The notes under the pieces: generated by a model
The model's input: the letters and a program-made list of their open reading frames with translations, nothing else
What the model was told of the DNA's origin: nothing
The model's database searches: none
Shown: in pieces, positions 42,282 through 50,146 of the stretch
How the letters are laid out: each line of letters opens with the position of its first letter
How positions within the stretch are numbered: the first letter of the stretch is position 1
Assembly (NCBI RefSeq): GCF_001433855.1
Contig: NZ_AZCP01000002.1
Coordinates: 372,001 to 436,000 of the forward strand
DNA: 64,000 bases
DNA from: Levilactobacillus brevis ATCC 14869 = DSM 20054
GTDB lineage: Bacteria; Bacillota; Bacilli; Lactobacillales; Lactobacillaceae
Direction of reading: 5' to 3'
Made by a program: the position numbers and the translations under genes

Positions 42282-43085
42282 CTACCAAGCCGGAATGGAC
42301 AAGCCATGGTAGTACTTCTTCAATAACTTCTTCGTTTCGGCCGTTTGGTAAGCCTTAACGATCTTCTTGTAAGTCTTGTTGTTCTTATCAGCCTTGTTGG
42401 TGGCAATGATGTTGATATAAGGAATTGAAGCCTTGTTCAACTTCTCTTTGTAGATACATTCGCTATCTGGTAACTTCGCTTCAGAGGCAAATTCATTGTT
42501 CACAATTGCAGCCGTGGCATCCGTCAAAGAACGTGGTGTTTGCGCAGCATCCACTGGCGTAATCTTCAACTTCAATTTGTTTTCGGTAATGTTCTTAGGT
42601 GTTGGTAAGGACACCTTGTTGTCGACCTTGATCAGGCCAGCAGATTGTAAGAGATGTAATGCCCGACCTTCATTCGTTGAGTCATTAGGGATCGTAATCT
42701 GATCACCCTTCTTAATGGCTGAAACATTCTTAACTTTCTTGGAATATAACCGTAGCGGTGCGCGGACCGTCTTCCCAATAGAAACGATATTCGTCTTGTG
42801 AGCCTTGTTCCAGGTATTCATGAAGTACGTGTGTTGGAACGAGTTCAGATCAATTTCATGGTTGGTCAACGCTGCGTTCGGTTGATTGTAGTCAGTGAAG
42901 GTCACTAACTTAATGTTGATACCTTCCTTTTTCAACTTCGTTTGGATTGGTTTCCAAATCTTTTCGTCGGACCCCATGATCCCGACCTTAACCGTCTTGC
43001 TGCTGGACTTACCACAGCCTGACACAATCAACAATGGGATCAATAACAATAATAGCCAACTAAAATGCTTAAATGATTTCTTCAT
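42282..43085 (-). CDS. metQ: methionine-binding lipoprotein
   Basis: A 267-residue NlpA/MetQ-family lipoprotein with lipobox VSGC (Cys 24). KVGIMGSDEKIWKPIQTKLK, the DYNQPNAALTNHEIDLNSFQ strand and FQHTYFMNTWN are family marks. It captures methionine and passes it to MetNI. The ATG at 43085 has AAAGGGG 8 bases ahead. It is first in the operon, downstream of the T-box. Confidence 0.94.
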   Translation of the reverse strand: MKKSFKHFSWLLLLLIPLLIVSGCGKSSSKTVKVGIMGSDEKIWKPIQTKLKKEGINIKLVTFTDYNQPNAALTNHEIDLNSFQHTYFMNTWNKAHKTNIVSIGKTVRAPLRLYSKKVKNVSAIKKGDQITIPNDSTNEGRALHLLQSAGLIKVDNKVSLPTPKNITENKLKLKITPVDAAQTPRSLTDATAAIVNNEFASEAKLPDSECIYKEKLNKASIPYINIIATNKADKNNKTYKKIVKAYQTAETKKLLKKYYHGLSIPAW

Positions 43086-43152
43086 CCTCAAAACCCCTTT
43101 GATTTAATATCCCTAATAGAAACGCCACGATTGAAAACAGTGACCAAAAGAA

Positions 43153-43444
43153 AAAGTCCGCTCCTAAATTAATAGAAACGAACTTTGTCGTGGTACCATT
43201 CTAATTCAAGTCAGGCAAAAATGTCTGGCCCCTCATTAACACTCGCCAGCTCGCGCCTTGAAGTGCGTGCACGGTAATGAGTGCCAAACATTATCACCTC
43301 ATCAATCAGACTCAGTGACACCAATTCATTTCAGGCCATCTTCACCCCGCCGTGGGTTATTCGCTTGCAGCAAATCACGAACTCTCTACGAACCATTGAC
43401 GGTGGTTACTCTCCTGATCACATTGTTTTCAATCGCTTAATTTA
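43153..43444 (-). promoter_or_regulatory. T-box leader of the methionine transporter operon
   Basis: Promoter: TTGACA (43479-43474) and TAGACT (43456-43451), 17 apart on the minus strand. The transcript then shows AGGAGAGTAAC and GTAGAGAG-type T-box elements, a likely specifier CCTGAAATGAATTGG with ATG, the T-box sequence AGAATGGTACCACGAC at 43202-43187, and a terminator (43186-43153) with a 13-bp stem containing G-U pairs and T5. Uncharged tRNA-Met would stabilise the antiterminator. The remainder, 43480-43592, shows no gene. Confidence 0.85.
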
Positions 43445-43592
43445 TCAGTAAGTCTAATGCAACTTTAATCCGGTGTCAAGACAAACCGCTAATAAATTTA
43501 TTCATACAAACGGGTGACTGGACTGGTATCGGCTTATTAATGTGAGCGTTAAACGGCTTAATCATCAAATTAATTTCTCACCTAAATTTCAC

Positions 43593-44141
43593 TTACGCAT
43601 CAATAACTTGCTCACGTAAGATGCCCGCTGCCAATAAAAACATATGGGTCACAACTGGGCCCACAAAGCTGAACCCCCGGCGCTTTAGATCCTTCGCTAC
43701 TGCCGTTCCAATGGCCGATTGGTTGGTCAGCTCATCGCGAGTCACTGCTGGTAACATCAATGGCGTCCCATTAACAAACTGCCATAAATAATCTGCAAAA
43801 CTCCCAAACTCGCGTTGAACTTTGGCAATGCCCCGAGCATTGCGAATCACCGCACGAATCTTGCGACCGTTCCGAATCATATCCGGATCATTGGCAATCC
43901 GCTCACCGTCCACCTCTTCATCAAACCCGGCCACCACTTGCGGGACCATTTCTGCAAAGAGACGTCGATAAACCGGCAACTTACTCGCGGCCGCTTGCCA
44001 GCTCAACCCCACTTGGAAAACACCAACTGTCAGTAATTCAAACAACACATGGTCATCATGCGTCGGTGTCCCAAAATAGGCATCGTAATCTGCCGTCCCA
44101 TTACTCGTCCAGTCACGGCCATCTTGTGGTCCAATTGCCAT
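43593..44141 (-). CDS. Tag-like DNA glycosylase homologue lacking key residues
   Basis: The 182-residue protein aligns over its whole length with 3-methyladenine glycosylase I: LFELLTVGVFQVGLSWQAAA, DPDMIRNGRKIRAVIRNARG and DLKRRGFSFVGPVVTHMF. The catalytic Glu of the family (CLExxQAGLSW) is Gly here. The N-terminal Cys, the YHD His, and the C-terminal His/Cys that bind zinc are also gone. A complete paralogue sits at 54438. The Met at 44141 has AGAGGGG 8 bases ahead. It may have a new role or be a decaying copy. Confidence 0.82.
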   Translation of the reverse strand: MAIGPQDGRDWTSNGTADYDAYFGTPTHDDHVLFELLTVGVFQVGLSWQAAASKLPVYRRLFAEMVPQVVAGFDEEVDGERIANDPDMIRNGRKIRAVIRNARGIAKVQREFGSFADYLWQFVNGTPLMLPAVTRDELTNQSAIGTAVAKDLKRRGFSFVGPVVTHMFLLAAGILREQVIDA

Positions 44142-44228
44142 GTTGTCATCCCCTCTTGCTTTCAATATACCAAGGGGACTTTCCCAGTTCAACCGAAAAT
44201 AACCGTTGTGATGACTTATCCCACTGAT

Positions 44229-45869
44229 TTATTTAATATAAGCGTACTTATAACTCCACTGCGTCCCAGCTGTATTATGAATAATTCCTTTAACACCTGG
44301 TCGTTGCAAGTAAGCATAGTCGGCTTGGTAGAACGGTGTAAAACTTTGGGTCTTGTTGATTAATTGTGAGGCCTTCACCATATCTTGCCAACGCGCTTCT
44401 GCATTCCCAGCATCTGCGTTTTGCGCCCGGTCAATTAATTTGTCGTAAGTTTGATTAGACCATTTACCATAGTTCAATGAATTGGAACTAACTGGAATCT
44501 GCATGAAGGAAATCGGATCGTTAAAGTCCGCGCCCCAGTGTGAAAGGTAAATATCAAAATCACCATTTTGTGACCGCGATTGTGCTACGGACGCTGGAAC
44601 GTTTTGAATATCTAACGTAAATCCAGCAAGATTCTTTTCTAGCGTACTCTTCAGATACTGCGTCACCGTGCTAGATGATGTATCATCATTGCCGGCTAAG
44701 ATATTCAATTTGACCTGCTTAATCCCCAATTGTTTGAGTCCCGCGGCCCACTTTTTCTTAGCCAACGTTGGGTTGTAGGTCGTGGTATTCTTCACGGCTT
44801 GCTCCTTGGCAAAGTCCACCCCAGTTTTTGGATTCTTCGCTAAACCGCTGGCAACAAATCCCGTTGGGGTCACAGACCCATCACCTAGAACCTTCTCCGT
44901 TAATTGTGACCGATTCAATGACAATGAAATAGCTTGGCGAATATTTTGGTTCGCTAAGATCTTACGCTTCTGAGTATCATTGTCCTTAAAGTTATACTTC
45001 AAATGAATCACAATGGAGTAAGGATACTGCTTAAAGGCTTTATTATTTTTGTAATTTTTGACCTGTTCATTAGACAAATGTGCAAAGTCCAGCTTGTTAT
45101 TCTGGTACAGGCTCAATCCAGTTTGTGGGTTCGTCACAACTTGATACTTGATCTGATGTAGCTTCACCACGTTCTTATCCCAATACTGATTATTCTTCAC
45201 AAACGACCATGTATTGCTTGTCCCGTTCCATCCAGTAATCTTAAAGGGCCCACTGTAAACCATGTATTGTGATTTTGTCGCGTACTTCTTACCATACTGG
45301 TCGACAACCTTCTTATTCTGCGGGGCAAATAGCGGATAGGCCATTAGAATTTTAAAGTAAGCCATGGGTTTATCCAATTGAACCACCACGGTCTGCTGAT
45401 TTTTGGCTCGAATCCCCACTTTATCAGGACTCATTTTCCCGGCAATAATCTTGTCTGCATTCTTAATTCCGGAGAAAAGATACGTGTAGGTTGACTTGGT
45501 TGCGGGCGTTAAAGTTCGTTGCCAGGAGTAGACAAAGTCCTGGGCGGTAATCTTATCACCGTTACTCCACTTCGCATTGTCGCGAATGTGAAATGTCCAA
45601 GTCTTTTTATCTTTGGACACTTTAGCTGAGTCAGCTAATCCCGGCGCAACTTTCCCATCATTTCCCAAACGATAAAAGCTTTCAAACACGTTTCCTGTCT
45701 GACCATAGCCGGTTGCCTTAGCCAAGTCGATCGTATCTAACGCCGCCGTTGCTGGCAGCCGCAAGACCTGCTGCGGTTTGCTAGCCGACGTTGATTGTCC
45801 ACAAGCAGCCAAGCCCATCCCTAATGCAATAACTGCCGCAACTAGTCCAATTCCAGTCCATTTTTTCAT
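44229..45869 (-). CDS. oligopeptide ABC transporter substrate-binding lipoprotein, OppA family (second)
   Basis: A 546-residue SBP_bac_5 lipoprotein, lipobox LAAC (Cys 23). It has TWTFHIRDNAKWSNGDKITA, FVYSWQRTLTPATKSTYTYL and NNQYWDKNVVKLHQIKY. The Met at 45869 follows AAAGGAG; the upstream Met has no such site. No other Opp genes are adjacent. A short Cys-rich ORF and a strong terminator precede it on the same strand, so transcription may be attenuated or the gene may rely on a weak promoter between 45870 and 45935. Confidence 0.9.
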   Translation of the reverse strand: MKKWTGIGLVAAVIALGMGLAACGQSTSASKPQQVLRLPATAALDTIDLAKATGYGQTGNVFESFYRLGNDGKVAPGLADSAKVSKDKKTWTFHIRDNAKWSNGDKITAQDFVYSWQRTLTPATKSTYTYLFSGIKNADKIIAGKMSPDKVGIRAKNQQTVVVQLDKPMAYFKILMAYPLFAPQNKKVVDQYGKKYATKSQYMVYSGPFKITGWNGTSNTWSFVKNNQYWDKNVVKLHQIKYQVVTNPQTGLSLYQNNKLDFAHLSNEQVKNYKNNKAFKQYPYSIVIHLKYNFKDNDTQKRKILANQNIRQAISLSLNRSQLTEKVLGDGSVTPTGFVASGLAKNPKTGVDFAKEQAVKNTTTYNPTLAKKKWAAGLKQLGIKQVKLNILAGNDDTSSSTVTQYLKSTLEKNLAGFTLDIQNVPASVAQSRSQNGDFDIYLSHWGADFNDPISFMQIPVSSNSLNYGKWSNQTYDKLIDRAQNADAGNAEARWQDMVKASQLINKTQSFTPFYQADYAYLQRPGVKGIIHNTAGTQWSYKYAYIK

Positions 45870-45935
45870 GTGTTCTTGACTCCTTTTCTTTCTCAAATTT
45901 GTGGTGTGCAATCCGCAAAATTCAATTTAAAACAC

Positions 45936-45983
45936 GAAAAAGCGGGTTATCCCTTCACTCGCATCGTGAAAGGATAACCCGCT
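45936..45983 (-). terminator. strong terminator between the Cys-rich mini-ORF and oppA
   Basis: On the minus strand AGCGGGTTATCC-T-TTCAC pairs with GTGAA-G-GGATAACCCGCT: 18 pairs including one G-U that would be a C-A mismatch on the other strand, with a 7-base loop and T5. This orientation bias shows it works on the minus strand. Confidence 0.9.
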
Positions 45984-46015
45984 ACACTGACAACCTGCGT
46001 TGTCGTTATGTACTG

Positions 46016-46120
46016 CTACGGTTTAGCCGGAAAATCACGATTTTGAGCAACACAAAATGGCACGTTACATTCGCAACATGCAGCAGAGATCATCTTCATT
46101 TGGGTTGTCATGTTCATCAT
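46016..46120 (-). CDS. Cys-rich mini-protein or leader peptide (34 aa)
   Basis: The ORF starts with ATGATG after AAGGAGGAAAATCACG, an ideal ribosome site. It encodes MMNMTTQMKMISAACCECNV followed by PFCVAQNRDFPAKP, with four Cys in nine residues. A promoter lies 50 bases upstream. After the stop come a hairpin GACAAC/GTTGTC and the terminator at 45983-45936, then oppA. It could be a metal- or thiol-active mini-protein or a leader peptide that senses cysteine. I recognise no known family. Confidence 0.68.
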   Translation of the reverse strand: MMNMTTQMKMISAACCECNVPFCVAQNRDFPAKP

Positions 46121-46169
46121 CGTGATTTTCCTCCTTACTTTTTGTTATTAATTGGATTGCACAAACCTA

Positions 46170-46198
46170 AAGTTACCTTAAGCCATTAAATTTGTCAA
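46170..46198 (-). promoter_or_regulatory. promoter of the Cys-rich ORF
   Basis: On the minus strand a perfect TTGACA (46198-46193) and TAACTT (46175-46170) are 17 apart. The stretch 46199-46300 between here and the GH3 promoter shows no gene. Confidence 0.6.
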
Positions 46199-46300
46199 AG
46201 AAAAACTTTCAGCAGGGACACCCGGGCACCCCGAAACTCCCCATCTACCGCGCCTATCTCTCGACAAAATAATTAGCTCCGTAAAATTCACAACGCCACG

Positions 46301-46330
46301 CTAACATCTACTAAATGAAAACGGTATACT
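46301..46330 (+). promoter_or_regulatory. promoter of the GH3 gene
   Basis: CTAACA at 46301-46306 and TATACT at 46325-46330 are 18 apart. The implied transcript start near 46337 supports ATG 46367 over the TTG at 46340. Confidence 0.5.
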
Positions 46331-46366
46331 AGAGGTAAGTTGAACAAAAAGAAAGGATTTGAACGT

Positions 46367-48622
46367 ATGGACATCGAACGAACGCTTGCTGAACTCACAT
46401 TACCTGAGAAGGCTGCTCTGGTTTCCGGTAAAAATAACTGGTACACCGCAGCAGTTGATCGCCTAGATTTACCAGCGCTAATGATGACGGATGGTCCTTC
46501 TGGATTACGGAAACAAACTAATTCTGGAACCACCAATATCAATGACGCCATTCAGGCCATTACCTATCCGGCTGCTGCGTTAAGCGCCAGCACGTGGAAT
46601 GAATCCCTTATGCACCAGCTTGGGGAACACTTGGGAATTGAAGCGCGCGCCGAACAGGTCAGTCTCTTACTCGGACCCGGTGTTAACATGAAGCGCTCAC
46701 CCTTGGGTGGTCGTAACTTTGAGTACTTGGCTGAAGATCCGCTCGTTGCTGGGAAGCTTGGCAGCGCCTACGTTCAGGGGGTCCAATCCCAACACGTTGG
46801 GGTGGCCGTTAAGCACTTTGCGGCGAACAACCGGGAAAACCAACGTTTCACCGCCTCTAGTGATATGTCAGAGCGAACACTACGTGAACTCTACTTGCGT
46901 ACCTTTGAAATCATCGTCAAATCAGCCTATCCGGCAACCATTATGACGTCTTACAATAAAATCAATGGTGTTCTCAACTCACAGAATGAACGCTTGTTAC
47001 GGCGAATCTTACGGGATGAATGGGGCTTCCATGGCGCTGTTATGTCCGACTGGGGCGCTGTCGCCAATACGGTTCAAGCCTTGAAAGCTGGTCTAGATCT
47101 CGAAATGCCTGGGAAGGGCCAGGCTTCAGTTAATGATATCATTCGCGCAGTTCACACCGGCGAATTAGACGAAGGGACTTTAAATAAAGCGGTACGTCAC
47201 CTCTTACACGTCGTTGATGATTGGTTACCGGCCGACCATGCGCAACCCTACGATCACGCTGCTCACCACCAATTTGCGCGAAAATTAGCGGATGACGGTA
47301 TCATCTTACTAAAGAACCATGAAGATGAACTTCCTTTAGACCCACAAACAACTGGCAAGGTTGTGGTGATTGGTGAGCTGGCTGAAAATCCGCGTTTCCA
47401 AGGATCTGGCAGTTCCCATGTTAATCCAACTAAATTAGTTTCCCCATTAGACGCACTAGCTGATAGTGGGTTAAAAGCCGACTACTACCCTGGTTATCGT
47501 CTCGATCAAAGCGAAACCAACGGCGACCTCGCTGAAGCGGCCTTAACCGCTGCTAAGACCGCCGATCATGTCATTATTTTTGCAGGTTATCCAGAGACGG
47601 CCGAATCAGAAGGCTTTGACAAGGCCTCCCTCATGTTACCCGAAAATCAGTCAGACTTAATTGGCAGTTTGGCCAAAGCCAATGTCCATACCACTGTGGT
47701 GTTACAAAATGGCTCTGCGGTTGAAATGCCATGGATTCACAGCGTAGCAGCCGTTGTTGAAACTTATCTGGCCGGAGAAGCTGTTGGGGAAGCGACTTGG
47801 GATATTATTACTGGCGCCGTTAATCCTTCCGGTCATTTGACCGAAACTTTTCCTCGTCGGCTCACTGATACCCCAATGGCTCCCACATTTGGTCAAGACC
47901 CCCATCACGAATACTATACCGAGGGCATCTTCATGGGGTATCGCTACTACGATACACACGAAATGCACGTGCTATTTCCCTTCGGTCACGGTCTCAGCTA
48001 CACCACGTTCGAATATACGAATCTCAAGTTAACTCAAAACGAACGCGGCGCCACCGTGACGTTTGACGTCACCAATACAGGTGCGCGCTCAGGACAAGCC
48101 GTACCGCAACTCTACATCGCTAATCACGCTTCCCACGTTCCCATGCCAACCAAAGAGCTACGTGCCTTCACCAAAGTTGCCATTGCTCCTGGCGAGACTG
48201 AAACGGTCACCCTAGCGCTTGATCGACGTGACTTCAGTTGGTGGTGCGAACCCAAAGCTCGTTGGCAAGCTGATTCCGGCGACTACGAAGTCATGATTGG
48301 CGAGTCTTCTCGCGACATTCGTCTGCAAGTTAAACTCACGATGGATTTCAAAAATTCACCGGCACCAATCACGACCGAAACCTATATGGCAGCCATTGTT
48401 AAAAATCCACAATTACGCGATCTCTTCAAGCAGGTTGTTTTAGCACCAGAATATGCTGGTCCAGAAAACTTCTTAGCCACCACAGATGACCAAGGAAGCC
48501 TACAAATCTTCCAGGATCGCATGTTCATGAACATGCCATTGCGAGCTGTCGTCGCTTTGGGTGGTCCCCAAGCGTTGATTACAGACTTTATCACACGGGC
48601 AAACACCTTATTACGTCAATAA
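46367..48622 (+). CDS. glycoside hydrolase family 3 (beta-glucosidase type)
   Basis: The 751-residue protein has the GH3 plan: N-terminal barrel with LLLGPGVNMKRSPLGGRNFE, VKHFAANNRE and the nucleophile Asp in AVMSDWGAVANTVQ; the alpha/beta sandwich domain; and a C-terminal fibronectin-III-like domain (VTFDVTNTGARSGQAVPQLY). There is no signal peptide, so it acts on imported glucosides or oligosaccharides. AAAGGA precedes the ATG. A perfect terminator follows. Confidence 0.93.
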   Translation: MDIERTLAELTLPEKAALVSGKNNWYTAAVDRLDLPALMMTDGPSGLRKQTNSGTTNINDAIQAITYPAAALSASTWNESLMHQLGEHLGIEARAEQVSLLLGPGVNMKRSPLGGRNFEYLAEDPLVAGKLGSAYVQGVQSQHVGVAVKHFAANNRENQRFTASSDMSERTLRELYLRTFEIIVKSAYPATIMTSYNKINGVLNSQNERLLRRILRDEWGFHGAVMSDWGAVANTVQALKAGLDLEMPGKGQASVNDIIRAVHTGELDEGTLNKAVRHLLHVVDDWLPADHAQPYDHAAHHQFARKLADDGIILLKNHEDELPLDPQTTGKVVVIGELAENPRFQGSGSSHVNPTKLVSPLDALADSGLKADYYPGYRLDQSETNGDLAEAALTAAKTADHVIIFAGYPETAESEGFDKASLMLPENQSDLIGSLAKANVHTTVVLQNGSAVEMPWIHSVAAVVETYLAGEAVGEATWDIITGAVNPSGHLTETFPRRLTDTPMAPTFGQDPHHEYYTEGIFMGYRYYDTHEMHVLFPFGHGLSYTTFEYTNLKLTQNERGATVTFDVTNTGARSGQAVPQLYIANHASHVPMPTKELRAFTKVAIAPGETETVTLALDRRDFSWWCEPKARWQADSGDYEVMIGESSRDIRLQVKLTMDFKNSPAPITTETYMAAIVKNPQLRDLFKQVVLAPEYAGPENFLATTDDQGSLQIFQDRMFMNMPLRAVVALGGPQALITDFITRANTLLRQ

Positions 48623-48626
48623 TCTC

Positions 48627-48666
48627 AAAAAAGCGTTACACGGAAATTTCCGTGTAACGCTTTTTT
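48627..48666. terminator. bidirectional intrinsic terminator
   Basis: AAAAAAGCGTTACACGGAA pairs perfectly with TTCCGTGTAACGCTTTTTT. Confidence 0.93.
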
Positions 48667-48669
48667 AGG

Positions 48670-49653
48670 TTAATTTAAATGCTTCACATGTGGTGTATGA
48701 TCCAAGGGGTACTCTACGGGCATATCCCAATCGTTTAACATCTCATCGGTCAAGCGAATCCCTTGTAGTTCTTGATTATCGTAAGGCTCCATGTAATAGG
48801 CCCGATCGTCTAAACAAGCATAGCCCCGATATTGCGTATAATCACTGGTGCCATCTGCCATTAACTTAACCCCTTTAGGGATAGTAACGCCATCTAATAA
48901 ATGTTGCAGAGTCGTCAGCGTGCTTGGTGTATCGGCTGCCGCTTCACTGTAGTGCTTATTAAATACCGTACGGACAAAACGTGATGGTGAGGTATAGTCA
49001 CCGGGCAAGCCTAAAGCTCCGGTTCCTGGTCCTTGGGTTGGTAGCTGATAGCCCAAGCGATCTTGCAATGGCCGTTCGGCCGCTTGTAATGTGCCATAAG
49101 TACTCAAATTTTGCAGATGCCAACTTAATTCGGGCGAATTGGCCATTACCCCTACCGGATCATCAATCAGATGCAGATCCGCACTTGTTGCCTCCAACAC
49201 CGCTGTATCACCCGTTGGATCACTAAAGATAAAGTGCATCGGTGTTGTCAGCCCCAAAAGTGACACCGGAACGTCTAAAATTTGAATGTGCTTGACCAAT
49301 TCCCGTAAATCGGCCACACTCTGAGCGTTGCCTAAGGCCCAAGCAACAACGTCATGGGGAGCAATTGCCAGTTTGTCGGCTGGTGCCGACTGTTGATATT
49401 TGGCATAGCCGCGGAAATACAAGGCCGCAGCACCTAAGCCAAACTCATTAACACCATCTACAAAGATATAGTGACTTAAATTACGACCGGCACCAATGAA
49501 TCCATACTTCGTCGTAAACGTACCAGCATCCCCATCAATCTCCTGTTGCCGGGGCATAAAGATCGGTTGGCCACCCAGTTCAAAGGCAAAATCCATTGTC
49601 CGTGCCAAGAAGTGATCGCCACGACTGTTTTCATAAGTCAAACTCGTGCACAT
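48670..49653 (-). CDS. choloylglycine hydrolase/penicillin V acylase family (linear amide C-N hydrolase)
   Basis: The 327-residue Ntn hydrolase begins MCTS, exposing catalytic Cys2 after Met removal. Other family residues are visible: Arg/Asp in LARTMDF, Asn in VDGVNEFGLGA, Asn in VMANSPELSWHLQN and Arg in SPSRFVRTVFN. It is bile-salt hydrolase-like in length but differs in several loops, so bile salts, penicillin V or acyl amides are possible substrates. There is no signal peptide. The ribosome site is weak (CGGGATGA). Confidence 0.85.
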   Translation of the reverse strand: MCTSLTYENSRGDHFLARTMDFAFELGGQPIFMPRQQEIDGDAGTFTTKYGFIGAGRNLSHYIFVDGVNEFGLGAAALYFRGYAKYQQSAPADKLAIAPHDVVAWALGNAQSVADLRELVKHIQILDVPVSLLGLTTPMHFIFSDPTGDTAVLEATSADLHLIDDPVGVMANSPELSWHLQNLSTYGTLQAAERPLQDRLGYQLPTQGPGTGALGLPGDYTSPSRFVRTVFNKHYSEAAADTPSTLTTLQHLLDGVTIPKGVKLMADGTSDYTQYRGYACLDDRAYYMEPYDNQELQGIRLTDEMLNDWDMPVEYPLDHTPHVKHLN

Positions 49654-50092
49654 TAAAAATCATCCCGCTTCTCATTTAATTACTCCCCATTCTAACGCTT
49701 CTACTGTGATTCTGCACGAAAAATCGTTGAAACTATGTGCGATTTTTTAAAACATTTATCAACAACATGATGAAAGCAAACGATGGTTTAAACATCCAGT
49801 CATCTTGCCGCCAAAAGATGGGCTAGCAAAATTAGGTCACTGTCGCAAGCTGACTAACTAAATTAAGATAAATCCCTTAAAATCAAAGCATCTGGCTAGT
49901 TATTCGTCACCAAACTGCGTATTCTCAGAGGTGAAAAGAAGCAACCATCCTCACCCGAATTTTGAGTGTCAGATTGTCTAGCCATCCCCCTAAAACCATC
50001 CTAAAATAAAACTGTTATCAGCAGTTAATATACAGCTGTCCACTGTTAAGCTCTCCCCTTTGGTCCCGGTTAGGATGCGTTCACTCCTTTTT
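49654..50092. other. gene-poor intergenic region
   Basis: These 440 bases hold a possible -10 (TAGAAT, minus, near 49694) for the amide hydrolase. I see no ORF with a ribosome site, no repeat shared with the rest of the window and no convincing RNA. It may contain eroded sequence. Confidence 0.5.
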
Positions 50093-50128
50093 AAAAGCGT
50101 TCACGGCTTTCGCCCTGAACGCTTTTTT
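50093..50128. terminator. intrinsic terminator after sbcC
   Basis: AAAAGCGTTC..GGC and GCC..GAACGCTTTTTT form a stem with small internal loop; A and T tails allow use on both strands. Confidence 0.85.
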
Positions 50129-50146
50129 CGGTTTCAAATCATTAAA

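Noticed and set aside
46288-46551. 87-codon minus-strand ORF at the start of the GH3 gene
   Set aside because: It covers the GH3 promoter and coding start; no ribosome site or known motif.
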